A DNA stretch of 64,000 nucleotides from Thermodesulfobacteriota bacterium. GTDB lineage: Bacteria > Desulfobacterota_D > UBA1144 > Nemesobacterales > UBA2774. Position numbers and translations under genes: made by a program. Numbering within the stretch: the stretch's first letter is position 1; the number at the start of each line of letters is the position of its first letter. The stretch is taken from assembly GCA_035325995.1 (NCBI GenBank), contig DAOKYU010000001.1, forward strand, positions 1-64,000. Direction: 5' to 3'. This document shows, piece by piece, positions 16,819-26,115 of the stretch. The notes under the pieces were generated by a model. The model did no database searches, was not told where the DNA came from, and saw only the letters and a program-made list of their open reading frames with translations.

Positions 16819-19015
16819 AGCTTTTAAGGTCATTCTCGAAGCCCGTGGTCCACACCGTCAAAGCCTCGGATACGGGAACGTCCAGCAATTCCCGGACATA
16901 TATTCGAGAACCCTCCACTCTGCCTATGATCTCCAAAGGCACCCCGAATTCCTGAATAATTTCCTCCAGCCTTTCGATGTTCTTCTCGTCGAATGAAATG
17001 ATTGCTCTTGCCTGGGTTTCTGAAAATAAGAGGGCATCCGGTCTGATTTCAGCAGGAATGTCCACCCTGACGCCTAAAGGGCCGTTCGGATTGAAACAGC
17101 ACTCCGCAAGTGCTACTGCGAAACCCCCCTCGGAAAGATCGTGTGCAGAGTTAAGTATACCTTCTCCCGAGGCTTTTAGTAAGGTCGCTATCAGGTTTTT
17201 CTCTCGTTCGAGATCTACCGACGGGGGGAGGCCCGCCGTTTTCCCGTGTATTTGCGAGAGGTATTCGCTCCCCCCGAGCTCCTCTTTAGTCTCGCCCAGG
17301 ATAGCCACTACGTCGCCCTCGTTTTCGAACCACTGCGTGAGGCGGCGCTCGGCGTCGTCTATGAGACCGATCATGCCTACTGTAGGCGTCGGGAATATTG
17401 CCCTGTCCTCGGTCTGGTTATAAAAGCTCACGTTGCCGCTTACGATCGGTGTATCGAGGACTATGGCGGCCTCGGCCATACCTTCGAGCGCGCGTTTGAA
17501 TTGCCACATGACCTCGGGCGTCTCCGGGCTGCCGAAATTGAGGCAGTCCGTGATAGCGAGGGGCAGGGCGCCCGAGCATGCGAGGTTCCTCGCGCTCTCG
17601 GCGACTGCTATCGCAGCCCCGGTGTAGGGGTCGAGATAGCAGTATCTCGAATTGCAGTTGACCGTCATGGCGACGGCCTTGGGCGTGCCCTTTATCCTTA
17701 CGACGGCCGCGTCCGAGCCGGGGAGGGTTATGGAGTTCGTCCTTACCATGTAGTCGTACTGCTCGTATATCCAGTGCTTGTCGGCGAGCGTCGGCGAAGA
17801 GAGGAGCGTCAATAAAACCCTTTCGAGGTCGCCCGGCACGGGCAACTCCGAAAGGTCGAGCCGACCGAGCTCCGCGAGGTTCGAGGGCTCTTTCACCGGC
17901 CTGTCGTACGCCGGGGCTTCCTCTGATATCAGACTCAGCGGTATGTCGGCTACCGTCTCTCCGTTCTCGGTGATGACGATGCTGTGGCTGTCGGTCACCT
18001 CTCCTATGACGCTGAAGTCGAGCCCCCATTTTCTGAATATATTCTCCGCTACTTCTTCCTTTCCCCTTTCGAGCACTATCAGCATCCGCTCCTGCGATTC
18101 CGAGAGCATGACCTCGTACGGCGTCATGGACTCTTCCCTTCGCGGGACCTTCTCGATGTCGATCCTTATGCCGGTCCCGGCCCGCTCGGCCATCTCGGTC
18201 GAGGATGACGTGAGCCCGGCGGCCCCCATGTCCTGAATCCCGACCACGACGCCGGTTTTAAAGAGCTCGAGGCACGCTTCGAGTAAGAGCTTTTCGGTAA
18301 ACGGGTCGCCTACCTGGACGGCGGGCCGCTTTTCCTCGGCCTCTTTCGTAAAGGTTTCGGACGCCATCACCGCGCCGTGTATGCCGTCGCGCCCGGTCTT
18401 CGAGCCGACGTAGATGACGGGGTTCCCGACGCCCTCGGCGTAGCCCCTGAATATCTCGCTGGATTTAGTGACGCCGAGCGCGAATACGTTTACGAGCGGG
18501 TTGCCGTCATAGCATGGGTCGAAATAAACCTCGCCGCCGACAGTCGGGATGCCGATGCAGTTCCCGTACCCGGCTATGCCGGAGACGACGCCTTCGGTGA
18601 TGTATTTCGTCTTGGGGAGTGAAGGGTCCCCGAACCTTAGCGAATCGAGTATGGCTATGGGCCTCGCGCCCATAGTGAATATGTCCCTCAGTATCCCGCC
18701 CACACCCGTCGCTGCGCCCTGGTAGGGCTCGATGAACGAGGGATGGTTGTGGCTTTCCATCTTGAAGACGACGCAGAGGCCGTCGCCTATATCGACGACG
18801 CCCGCGTTTTCGCCCGGCCCCTGTATGACCCTCTCGCCCGTCGTGGGGAGCTTCCGGAGATAAATCCTCGAGCTCTTGTACGAGCAGTGCTCGGACCACA
18901 TCGCGCCGAGTATGCCTATCTCCGTAAGGTTAGGCTCCCTGCCCAAAGCGCCCGTGATTTTGTTATATTCCTCTTCCGTGAGCCCGTGATCAAGGGCGGT
19001 TTTCAGGCTGGACAT
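16811..19015 (-). CDS. purL: Phosphoribosylformylglycinamidine synthase subunit PurL
   Basis: The 734-residue product is the small-type PurL, which needs separate PurQ and PurS partners; those genes are not in the window. It has the conserved GAMWSEHCSYKSSR (~37-50), FKMESHNHPSFIEPYQGAATGVGGI and the phosphate-binding GGSEYLSQ segment. It forms a two-gene purine operon with purF, which overlaps its 3' end. Confidence 0.96.
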   Translation of the reverse strand: MSSLKTALDHGLTEEEYNKITGALGREPNLTEIGILGAMWSEHCSYKSSRIYLRKLPTTGERVIQGPGENAGVVDIGDGLCVVFKMESHNHPSFIEPYQGAATGVGGILRDIFTMGARPIAILDSLRFGDPSLPKTKYITEGVVSGIAGYGNCIGIPTVGGEVYFDPCYDGNPLVNVFALGVTKSSEIFRGYAEGVGNPVIYVGSKTGRDGIHGAVMASETFTKEAEEKRPAVQVGDPFTEKLLLEACLELFKTGVVVGIQDMGAAGLTSSSTEMAERAGTGIRIDIEKVPRREESMTPYEVMLSESQERMLIVLERGKEEVAENIFRKWGLDFSVIGEVTDSHSIVITENGETVADIPLSLISEEAPAYDRPVKEPSNLAELGRLDLSELPVPGDLERVLLTLLSSPTLADKHWIYEQYDYMVRTNSITLPGSDAAVVRIKGTPKAVAMTVNCNSRYCYLDPYTGAAIAVAESARNLACSGALPLAITDCLNFGSPETPEVMWQFKRALEGMAEAAIVLDTPIVSGNVSFYNQTEDRAIFPTPTVGMIGLIDDAERRLTQWFENEGDVVAILGETKEELGGSEYLSQIHGKTAGLPPSVDLEREKNLIATLLKASGEGILNSAHDLSEGGFAVALAECCFNPNGPLGVRVDIPAEIRPDALLFSETQARAIISFDEKNIERLEEIIQEFGVPLEIIGRVEGSRIYVRELLDVPVSEALTVWTTGFENDLKSYG

Positions 19016-19242
19016 GTTCAGATTGTTCCCTCAGCGATTAATATACCAGTATATCGGCTTCAAGGCATTTGTTTCGGGCGATATTATCTTCAAAACGGAG
19101 GGAAGTATCAAGCCCTCGGGGCCGGGCCTAGCCGCCGGCCGCTCTTCGGTGGCTGCGTAGCGCAAGAGAGGCGCTTCATCCTCCTTGTACCGAAAGGATT
19201 GTTGTAATTGACGGCGATAGAGCATAATATCTTGGATAATTC

Positions 19243-20247
19243 ATGGACCACGTAATAGTTTTCGTCTCCCTCGTCATGGCTGTCGCCCCTGTGCTGGCGG
19301 GACTCCTCTTTGTATGGTGGATAGACCGTTACGACAGGGAGCCGCTGAAGTACCTCTTCGGCGCCTTTTTCTGGGGCGGGTTCGGGGCCGTCATACTGTC
19401 GATCCTCGGCACGGAGGCGAGCATAAGGCTCCTCGGCGGGTCGATATACAGCCCCCATTTCGACACTACAGCCGTCCTGGTCGCGCCCGCCATAGAAGAG
19501 CTGATGAAGGGGCTTATCGTGCTCTTTTTCCTGAGGCTCCGGCACTTCGACAACATGACCGACGGCCTCCTCTACGGCGCGGCCTCGGGGCTCGGATTCG
19601 GCATGACGGAGAATTTCCTCTACTTCGCCCAGTACGCGAGCTACGCCCCCGGGTACGAGTGGCTGAATCTCCTTTTCCTCCGGAGCATGATGACGGCCAA
19701 CATGCACTGCGCCGCGAGCGCCACGTTCGGGGCGGGGATAAGCAAGCTAAAGGACGGCGGAAGGGAAGCCCTCGTATCGGTCGGCCTCTATTATTTCCTC
19801 GCCGTGTTCCTCCACTCGACGTGGAACTTCCTCGTCACGTCCAGGAGCGAGGCCCACTGGACGCTGGCGGTTCTCATATTGTTCTCCTACATCGTGTTCA
19901 TATTCATAATGTATGCTAAGTCGATCCTGACCGAGCGGCGGCAAAGAGAGGTACAGCTCGCCGAGGAGTTCGACCTCGGGGTGCTTCCCCAGAGATACAG
20001 GAAGATACTGATGTCGTACGGCGCCATGAAGAAGAAAGGCTGGTTCCCGAAATACCTTAACAAGGACAAGTACCTTATGCTCGTAAGCCGCCTCGCCCTG
20101 AGGAAGTCGTCCTACGAAAAGGCGGGATCGAGGCGGCGGGTCGTGCTCATGAGGGAGATCATGGAGATAAGGGCCGAGCTCGCGAAATTCTCGGAGCTCG
20201 TCGGAACGGTCACGGGCGAGGCCGAGCCTCCCGGGCAGGCCGGCTGA
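19243..20247 (+). CDS. PrsW-family intramembrane protease
   Basis: The 334-residue protein has about eight predicted membrane spans and the PrsW signature. The EE motif is in APAIEELMKGLIVLFF (~84), with DGLLYGAASGLGFGMTENFLYF (~107-128) and a later membrane His (NMHCAASATFG; VFLHSTWNF). PrsW proteins cut membrane anti-sigma factors in Bacillus; the substrate here is unknown. The cytoplasmic C-terminal tail (~70 residues) is charged. It is divergent from purL and appears monocistronic. Confidence 0.85.
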   Translation: MDHVIVFVSLVMAVAPVLAGLLFVWWIDRYDREPLKYLFGAFFWGGFGAVILSILGTEASIRLLGGSIYSPHFDTTAVLVAPAIEELMKGLIVLFFLRLRHFDNMTDGLLYGAASGLGFGMTENFLYFAQYASYAPGYEWLNLLFLRSMMTANMHCAASATFGAGISKLKDGGREALVSVGLYYFLAVFLHSTWNFLVTSRSEAHWTLAVLILFSYIVFIFIMYAKSILTERRQREVQLAEEFDLGVLPQRYRKILMSYGAMKKKGWFPKYLNKDKYLMLVSRLALRKSSYEKAGSRRRVVLMREIMEIRAELAKFSELVGTVTGEAEPPGQAG

Positions 20248-20277
20248 CCCGGGTGCGGCGGCGTTTCCGGCGCCCCC

Positions 20278-20303
20278 GGGGCAACCCCCCGATTGCCCCT
20301 TAT
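20278..20303 (+). terminator. Possible terminator after the PrsW gene
   Basis: GGGGCAA and TTGCCCC form a 7-bp stem around an eight-base loop, followed by TTATT rather than a pure T run. It lies 30 bases after the stop and 100 bases before rlmN. Plausible but weak. Confidence 0.4.
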
Positions 20304-20403
20304 TGACTGTAATTGAGGGGGCTTCCGGCTATTGTATAACCTCACTACCCCCTGTATCCTTACTCGGATAGCGTTTAAAATTAATACGTATTCCGGCGAC
20401 AAT

Positions 20404-21465
20404 ATGAACATCAAGGATTTAAGCCCGGCCGAGCTCGGAGAATTCGTATCGGGGAAGGGGATTCAGCCCTACCGGGCCCGCCAGATAGGTAAATGGATTT
20501 ACGTGAGGGGGGCGTCGACTTTCGGCGAGATGACCGACCTGTCGAAGGACCTGAGAGAAACCCTCAAGGCATCCTTTACCATCGGCGATTCGATAGAGCT
20601 CGCGGGCGAGCAGGTTTCGAAGGACGGGACGAGGAAGTATCTCTTCACCCTCTCGGACGGGAACCGGATCGAAAGCGTCCTCATACCCGATAAAAAGAGG
20701 AATACGCTCTGCGTATCCTCGCAGGCGGGGTGCGCCCTCGGGTGCACTTTTTGTCTCACGGGCACCGTGGGGAAAATACGCAACCTGAGGCCCTCCGAGA
20801 TAATAGACCAGTACCTGATAGTAAACAGGCTCACGTACGACTCCGTAACCAATATAGTCTTTATGGGCATGGGCGAGCCGCTCGACAACCTGGACAACCT
20901 CGTCCGGGCTCTCGAAAACCTGACGGACCGTAACGGGCTCGCGCTTTCGCCGAGGCGTATAACGGTCTCGACCTCGGGGCTGGCGCCCGGGATAAAGGAG
21001 CTCGGCGAAAGGATATCCGTCAATCTCGCGGTGTCGCTTAACGCGCCTACGGACGAGATACGAAACGAAATAATGCCTATAAACAAGCGCTATCCTATAA
21101 AGGAGCTCTTAAAGGCGAGCGTCGGCTTCCCGGTGCCTCCCAGAAAGGCGCTCATGTTCGAATACGTGATGCTGAGCGGCGTGAACGATTCCGACAAGGA
21201 CGCGTACGACCTCGGCAATCTGCTCTCCGGGATAAGCTGCAAGCTCAACCTCATACCCTTTAACGAGGCGCAGCCGCTTCCCTACAAGTCGCCCTCTATG
21301 GAGCGCGTGCTGCGATTCCAGGAGATAGTGATCTCGTTCGGGATTAACGTCAGGATACGAAAGAACCGCGGAAGGGACATACTCGGGGCGTGCGGGCAGC
21401 TCGCTGCAACGTACCCGGCAAGGAAAACCGCCGGCGGAAGGGCGGCGGCGGGCGCCGCTATATAA
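20404..21465 (+). CDS. rlmN: Dual-specificity 23S rRNA/tRNA adenine-C2 methyltransferase RlmN
   Basis: The 353-residue radical-SAM enzyme carries the cluster motif CxxxCxxC in SQAGCALGCTFCLTGTVGK (~112), GMGEPLDN (~160) and the C-terminal catalytic Cys region DILGACGQL. It methylates A2503 of 23S rRNA and A37 of some tRNAs. The frame is open to 20332, but the ATG at 20404 gives the normal N-terminus (MNIKDLSPAELGEF). alaS begins 13 bases after the stop. Confidence 0.95.
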   Translation: MNIKDLSPAELGEFVSGKGIQPYRARQIGKWIYVRGASTFGEMTDLSKDLRETLKASFTIGDSIELAGEQVSKDGTRKYLFTLSDGNRIESVLIPDKKRNTLCVSSQAGCALGCTFCLTGTVGKIRNLRPSEIIDQYLIVNRLTYDSVTNIVFMGMGEPLDNLDNLVRALENLTDRNGLALSPRRITVSTSGLAPGIKELGERISVNLAVSLNAPTDEIRNEIMPINKRYPIKELLKASVGFPVPPRKALMFEYVMLSGVNDSDKDAYDLGNLLSGISCKLNLIPFNEAQPLPYKSPSMERVLRFQEIVISFGINVRIRKNRGRDILGACGQLAATYPARKTAGGRAAAGAAI

Positions 21466-21478
21466 TACGAATACGGAA

Positions 21479-24127
21479 ATGACGAAGAATAAAATGACAG
21501 GCTCTGAAATAAGAAATCGATTCCTCAAATATTTCGAGGAGAAGGGGCACACGATCGTGAAGAGCTCCTCCCTCATCCCGAAAAACGACCCGACGCTTCT
21601 TTTCACGAACGCCGGCATGGTCCAGTTCAAGGACGTCTTCCTCGGGCTCGACAAGCGCGATTACAAGAGGGCGACGTCGTCCCAGAAGTGCGTCCGCGCG
21701 GGCGGGAAGCATAACGACCTCGAAAACGTCGGCTATACGTCGAGACACCATACCTTCTTCGAGATGCTCGGCAATTTCTCTTTCGGCGATTACTTCAAAA
21801 AAGAGGCGATACAGTTCGGATGGGAGCTCATAACCGACGTTTACAAGCTCCCCAGGGAAAAGCTCTGGGTGACGGTATTCGAAGAAGACGACGAGGCCGA
21901 GAAGCTCTGGCAGGAGGCCGAAGGCCTTCTTCCGGGCAGAATAGTCAGGCTTGGAGAGAAAGATAACTTCTGGGCCATGGGCGACACGGGGCCCTGCGGG
22001 CCGTGCTCTGAGATACTCATAGACCAGGGCGAGGAATTCGGGTGCGGGAAGCCCGAGTGCGCCGTCGGGTGCGACTGCGATCGTTACCTCGAGCTCTGGA
22101 ACCTCGTCTTCATGCAGTTCGAGAGGGACAGCTCTGGGGCGCTCAATCCGCTCCCGAACCCGAGCATAGACACCGGCATGGGGCTCGAAAGAATCTCCGC
22201 CGTGCTCCAGGGGGTTAAGAGCAATTACGAGACGGACCTCCTCCGCGGGATCATATCCAGGGTCGAAGAGATATCCGGGAAGACTTACGGCGAGGACAGC
22301 TCGGCCGACGTGTCGATGAGGGTCATCGCCGACCACGGGCGCGCAGTCACGTTCCTCATCTCGGACGGCGTGTTTCCGTCGAACGAAGGCAGGGGTTACG
22401 TGCTCAGGCGAATCCTCCGGCGCGCCGTCCGTCACGCGAAGATGCTCGGGATCGAGGAGCCGTGCCTTTACAGGATAGCCGCGAGGGTCAAGGACATAAT
22501 GTCCGATGCCTATCCCGAGCTCGAAGAGCGTATCGGCTTCGTCGAGGAAGTGGTCAGGAACGAAGAAGAGAGATTTTTCGAAACTATAGACAGGGGCCTC
22601 GATCTTCTTAATACAGAGATCGAAAAAATGGGGGACAGGAAGACCATACCCGGCGACGTCGTGTTCAAGCTTTACGACACGTTCGGTTTCCCCGTCGATC
22701 TCACGCAGGACATCGCGCGCGAGCGCGGGCTCGTAATAGACTTCGCCGGCTTCGAAGCCGAGATGGAAAAGCAGCGCGAGAAGTCGCGGAAGGCCTGGAA
22801 GGGTGGCGGCGAAGGCTCGCTCCAGCCCCTTTACAGGGACTTCGTCTCGGGCGGCATGCTGGTCAACTTCACGGGATACGACAGGACGAAGGACACGGGG
22901 CGCATAACCGCGATTATAAAGGACGGGGCGCTCGTGGACAGCGCCGGCGAGGGCGAAAGCGTCGATATAATAACGGACAGGACGCCATTTTACGGCGAGT
23001 CCGGAGGCCAGGTCGGCGACGGGGGAACGATCGAGGCCGAGGGCGGCATCGCCGACGTCACGGACACCAGGAAGCCGCTCCCGACGCTGATCGTGCACCA
23101 CGCGGTAGTGAAGAAAGGAACGCTGTGGGTGGGCGACACGGTCGACCTCCGCGTGAACGAAAAATTGAGGTACGGGGCTGAAACGCACCATACAACGACA
23201 CACATCCTTCACGCCGTCCTGAGGGAAGTGCTCGGGACGCACGTCGGCCAGGCGGGCTCGCTCGTCGCCCCGGGCAGGCTCAGGTTCGACTTCACCCACC
23301 ATTCCTCCATCGACGACAGGGATATAAGGAAGATGGAGGAGATAATAAACGAAAGGATAAGGTGGGACGATACGGTAGTCACCGAGCCCGATGTCCCCTA
23401 CGACGAGGCGATCAAAAGAGGGGCCATGGCCTTTTTCGAGGAGAAGTACGGGGACAAGGTGAGGGTTGTGACCATAGGCGACTACAGCCGTGAGCTCTGC
23501 GGTGGAACGCACCTCGAAAGCGCGGGCGAGGCCGGCCTTTTCAAGATAGTTTCAGAGACCGCGTCTTCCGCAGGCGTAAGGCGTATCGAGGCGCTTGCCG
23601 GAGAGGCCGCGTGGAATTACCTCCGCGGGAAAGAAGAAAAGCTCACCGAGGCCGCCAGGGTTTTGCGGGTCCCCGAGTCGGATCTCATTTCGAGGCTGAC
23701 GAAGCTCATCGAGGAAAACGAGGGCTTTAAAAAGGAGCTCGAAGGCTTTAAGAGCAGGATGCTCACCGAAAAAACAGGCGACCTCCTCCAGAACGTAAAG
23801 GAGCTCAACGGCGTGAGCGTGCTCTCCGTCGAGATACCCGACGCCGACCCCGGGCAGCTCAGGCAGGTATGGGACGGCGTAAGGGGGAAGCTCAAGTCGG
23901 GCGTGGCCGTTCTCGGAAGCAGGGACGGCGGCAAGGCCTACATACTCGTCGGAGTGACGGACGACCTCAAGAAGAAATACCATTCGGGGAATATTGCAAA
24001 GGAGCTCGCGCCTCTCATAGGGGGGAAGGGCGGCGGCCGCCCGGATATGGCCCAGGCAGGCGGGAGCAGCCCCGAGAACCTGCCCAAGGCTCTCGATAAG
24101 GTTTTCGAATTAGTGGAAGCCGGCTAA
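21479..24127 (+). CDS. alaS: Alanyl-tRNA synthetase
   Basis: The 882-residue class II synthetase is complete. The catalytic core starts SEIRNRFLKYFEEKGHTIVKSSSLIP. The editing site HTTTHILHAVL (~566) and the zinc/editing CGGTHLESAGE (~664) are present, and the C-Ala domain ends with the Gly-rich GGKGGGRPDMAQAGG. It charges tRNA-Ala and removes mischarged Ser/Gly. Its stop is only 8 bases from the convergent rpoH stop, with no obvious terminator between them. Confidence 0.97.
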   Translation: MTKNKMTGSEIRNRFLKYFEEKGHTIVKSSSLIPKNDPTLLFTNAGMVQFKDVFLGLDKRDYKRATSSQKCVRAGGKHNDLENVGYTSRHHTFFEMLGNFSFGDYFKKEAIQFGWELITDVYKLPREKLWVTVFEEDDEAEKLWQEAEGLLPGRIVRLGEKDNFWAMGDTGPCGPCSEILIDQGEEFGCGKPECAVGCDCDRYLELWNLVFMQFERDSSGALNPLPNPSIDTGMGLERISAVLQGVKSNYETDLLRGIISRVEEISGKTYGEDSSADVSMRVIADHGRAVTFLISDGVFPSNEGRGYVLRRILRRAVRHAKMLGIEEPCLYRIAARVKDIMSDAYPELEERIGFVEEVVRNEEERFFETIDRGLDLLNTEIEKMGDRKTIPGDVVFKLYDTFGFPVDLTQDIARERGLVIDFAGFEAEMEKQREKSRKAWKGGGEGSLQPLYRDFVSGGMLVNFTGYDRTKDTGRITAIIKDGALVDSAGEGESVDIITDRTPFYGESGGQVGDGGTIEAEGGIADVTDTRKPLPTLIVHHAVVKKGTLWVGDTVDLRVNEKLRYGAETHHTTTHILHAVLREVLGTHVGQAGSLVAPGRLRFDFTHHSSIDDRDIRKMEEIINERIRWDDTVVTEPDVPYDEAIKRGAMAFFEEKYGDKVRVVTIGDYSRELCGGTHLESAGEAGLFKIVSETASSAGVRRIEALAGEAAWNYLRGKEEKLTEAARVLRVPESDLISRLTKLIEENEGFKKELEGFKSRMLTEKTGDLLQNVKELNGVSVLSVEIPDADPGQLRQVWDGVRGKLKSGVAVLGSRDGGKAYILVGVTDDLKKKYHSGNIAKELAPLIGGKGGGRPDMAQAGGSSPENLPKALDKVFELVEAG

Positions 24128-24135
24128 CAGAATCT

Positions 24136-25035
24136 CTATTTACTTATCCCTTCGTCTTCGAGTGCGCTTCTGATTTTCTTTAGGGCTGCGCTTTCGATCT
24201 GTCTTACGCGCTCGCGCGAGATGTTGAACTTCGTGCCGAGCTCTTCCAGCGTAAGCGGGTTATCCGAGAGGACGCGTTTTTCTATAATGTACCGCTCGCG
24301 GTCCTTCAAGGTTTTCAAGGCGACGTCCATGCCGCTCCTGACCTTTTGCTCCTCCTCGGCCTTGGTGAGTATATCTTCCTGGTTCTCGTCGTCGTCGGCC
24401 AGAAAATCGAGGTGCGAAACGTCGTGCTCGCTCTTGATCTCGGCGTCGAGAGAGAGGTCTTTCCCGGTCATGCGCTGGTCCATCTCCATGACGGCTTCGT
24501 CCGAGACTTCGAGCTTGTCGGCGAGCTCGTGGTAGTCCTCGGCGCTCAGATTGTCGCCCCCCATTTCGAGCTCGTTCTTTGCCGAGCGGAGCTTGTAGAA
24601 GAGCTTTCTCTGCGCCTGGGTCGTGCCGACCTTTACGAGGCTCCAGCTCTTTATTATGTAGTTCTGTATGTAGGCCCGTATCCACCAGACGGCGTAGGAA
24701 ATGAGCCTGTATCCCTTCGTCGGGTCGAATCCCTTGACGGCGTGCATGAGCCCGACGTTCCCTTCCTGTATGAGGTCCATCGTATTCAGCCCGTAGTTCT
24801 TGTATTCGTTTGCGACGCGGACTACGAACTTGAGGTTGGACGTGACGAGCTTTCTCGCGGCCTCGAGGTCGCCGTCGTTCTTGTACTTCATGGCGAGCTT
24901 GTACTCTTCCTCGCGGCTGAGGACCGGGTAGTTGCTTATTTCCGCCAGGTATCTCTGTAGAGACGTGGTATGCGCGGGAAGGAGCGCACTTTGCGGGGGA
25001 GGATCGACGCGGATTTTATCTTCTTCTTCGGGCAT
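24136..25035 (-). CDS. rpoH: RNA polymerase sigma-32 factor (heat shock)
   Basis: This 299-residue group 3 sigma factor has region 2 (NLKFVVRVANEYKNYGLNTMDLIQEGNVGLMHAVKGFDPTKGYRLISYAVWWIRAYIQNYI), region 3 and region 4 (LTLEELGTKFNISRERVRQIESAALKKIR). The segment QRKLFYKLRSAK (~140) matches the RpoH box that separates sigma-32 from RpoD. It would direct RNA polymerase to heat-shock promoters. It is transcribed towards alaS. The closest paralogue alternative is another sigma-70 group protein, but the RpoH box makes that unlikely. Confidence 0.93.
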   Translation of the reverse strand: MPEEEDKIRVDPPPQSALLPAHTTSLQRYLAEISNYPVLSREEEYKLAMKYKNDGDLEAARKLVTSNLKFVVRVANEYKNYGLNTMDLIQEGNVGLMHAVKGFDPTKGYRLISYAVWWIRAYIQNYIIKSWSLVKVGTTQAQRKLFYKLRSAKNELEMGGDNLSAEDYHELADKLEVSDEAVMEMDQRMTGKDLSLDAEIKSEHDVSHLDFLADDDENQEDILTKAEEEQKVRSGMDVALKTLKDRERYIIEKRVLSDNPLTLEELGTKFNISRERVRQIESAALKKIRSALEDEGISK

Positions 25036-25177
25036 GGGCAGGATACTATACTGTAAATTGGAGTTTGACTATTAGTATACGTTTCGCCGGGCGGCTAGGC
25101 AACCGGCAAAATATGGCGCAGAGCCCGTTGCCGAGGGGATTTTCAATAAATTTTACCGGCGATTTGACGATGTTCTC

Positions 25178-25206
25178 TTGACGGACAGGGTTCCACTGTA
25201 TAAACT
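25178..25206 (+). promoter_or_regulatory. Probable sigma-70 promoter of tRNA-Asn
   Basis: TTGACG (25178-25183) is followed after 17 bases by TAAACT (25201-25206), or after 15 by TATAAA (25199-25204). The tRNA begins about 35 bases further on. Another TTGACG lies at 25164-25169. Confidence 0.45.
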
Positions 25207-25240
25207 TATTCGCTTTAGTTTTAAGCCCTTACAAATCGGT

Positions 25241-25316
25241 TCCGGCGTAGCTCAGCTGGCAGAGCGGGTGACTGTTAATCACTAGGTCGGGGGTTCGAAT
25301 CCCTCCGCCGGAGCCA
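25241..25316 (+). tRNA. tRNA-Asn (anticodon GTT)
   Basis: The acceptor arms TCCGGCG and CGCCGGA pair fully. The anticodon loop CTGTTAA carries GTT, the T arm GGGGGTTCGAATCCCTC is standard, and the 3' CCA is encoded at 25314-25316. The gene marks the junction with the prophage. tRNA 3' ends are common integration sites, so the CCA end could be one half of the attachment site, but the other end lies outside the window. Confidence 0.97.
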
Positions 25317-25585
25317 AAATTCAATCCGCTGATTTCAGCGGTGCTTAGTTAACGCAAGACCCCGTGGGGTGATCCCCTCGGGGTCTCGTCGTTTCCGGCG
25401 TGTCCACGCCGACTTACGCCCGCCCGCAGATTTACCCCTATTCTCCGTTTCGAAGCCCGCAGTCCGGGGACCGGGCGCAACCCTGGGGGTTGCGGGCGCT
25501 CACCGAAAATGTCCTCTCCGAATTCTCCCGTTCTCCGTTTTTCGAGTCGCCTTGTTTAACAGCCCGGTTGCATCCGGGCACCCGC
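25317..25585. other. Non-coding left end of the prophage
   Basis: No credible gene is present; frames in this stretch are low-complexity Arg/Pro-rich translations. It has three hairpins: CCGCTGA/TCAGCGG at 25327-25342, GACCCCG/CGGGGTC at about 25356-25384, and CGCAACCC/GGGTTGCG at 25476-25494. The attachment core of the serine recombinase may lie here, since integrase genes usually sit next to one att site. I could not identify it without the other end. Confidence 0.4.
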
Positions 25586-25617
25586 TTCGACGTTTCGAAC
25601 TCCCCTCCGGTAGGTAT
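25586..25617 (+). promoter_or_regulatory. Phage two-part promoter motif, copy a (recombinase operon)
   Basis: TTCGACG (25586-25592), 13 bases, then TCCGGTAGGTAT (25606-25617). This is one of six copies with the same spacing. It lies 209 bases before the first gene of the recombinase operon, and the structured leader begins about 70 bases downstream. Treated as CGACG / 17-18 bases / TAGGTAT it has -35 and -10 geometry. Confidence 0.7.
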
Positions 25618-25685
25618 CCGACGAAAGCCGGACCAGTGGGTCCGGCGAAAGCGGATTACCAGACAGCGGAAACGGCCGTGAGATC

Positions 25686-25821
25686 GGAGACCGTTGTGGG
25701 TGCCGGCGGCATCGCCTTCGGGTGGTGTCGGACGGGCTCCAACGGTCTTCTCGACGTCAGGCCGATCCCGCCCCAGCGGCATCCACGACGGCACCTTTAC
25801 GCGGCCTCCCGCAAAAGGAGG
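25686..25821 (+). ncRNA. Structured 5' leader of the recombinase operon (pseudoknot-like, hides the RBS)
   Basis: Helix A pairs 25686-25696 (ending GACCGTTG) with 25740-25750 (starting CAACGGTC). Helix B pairs 25693-25705 (GTTGTGGGTGCCG) with 25777-25789 (CGGCATCCACGAC), with only two wobbles. The arms interleave (A, B, A, B), as in an H-type pseudoknot. Last, CCTCC (25805-25809) pairs with GGAGG (25817-25821), the ribosome binding site of the next gene. The same order of elements, with compensatory changes, occurs at 32533-32657 ahead of the phage sigma gene. Confidence 0.6.
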
Positions 25822-25826
25822 ACCGG

Positions 25827-26048
25827 ATGCCGGACAACGAACACGTCCCCGCCTCACTTGAAGAGGTGATATCGGAAATCGCCACGATCCTGGCCCGGGG
25901 CTACATGCGCCACCGCAACGGCCGCCGAATCGCCCCAGATTCCGGCAGTGGGGCAGAGCATGTAGCGCAAGTTGAAGAATCTGAGGCGTTTACTTCGATT
26001 CGCCTTGATATTCCGGGCCACCGAAGCCTTCATTCATTCACGAGTTAA
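25827..26048 (+). CDS. Small conserved phage protein of the recombinase operon
   Basis: This 73-residue protein (MPDNEHVPASLEEVISEIATILARGYMRHR...) has no domain I can name. Its start is set by a strong AGGAGG five bases before the ATG. From memory, short proteins with a motif like EVxxILARGYxR sit before DUF2924 and serine recombinase genes in other prophages, which supports it being real. The C-terminal half is weakly structured. It is the first gene after the structured leader. Confidence 0.55.
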   Translation: MPDNEHVPASLEEVISEIATILARGYMRHRNGRRIAPDSGSGAEHVAQVEESEAFTSIRLDIPGHRSLHSFTS

Positions 26049-26115
26049 CGCCCTGAGATTGCGGTGCGGACGAACCGCCCGCCGGGGCGAAGCCCATGAA
26101 CCAAGGAGGTTTCGG

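Noticed and set aside
25369..25869. 166-residue frame near the prophage left end
   Set aside because: Arg/Pro-rich, low-complexity translation with no ribosome binding site; it covers the promoter motif and structured leader and overlaps the better-supported small gene at 25827.
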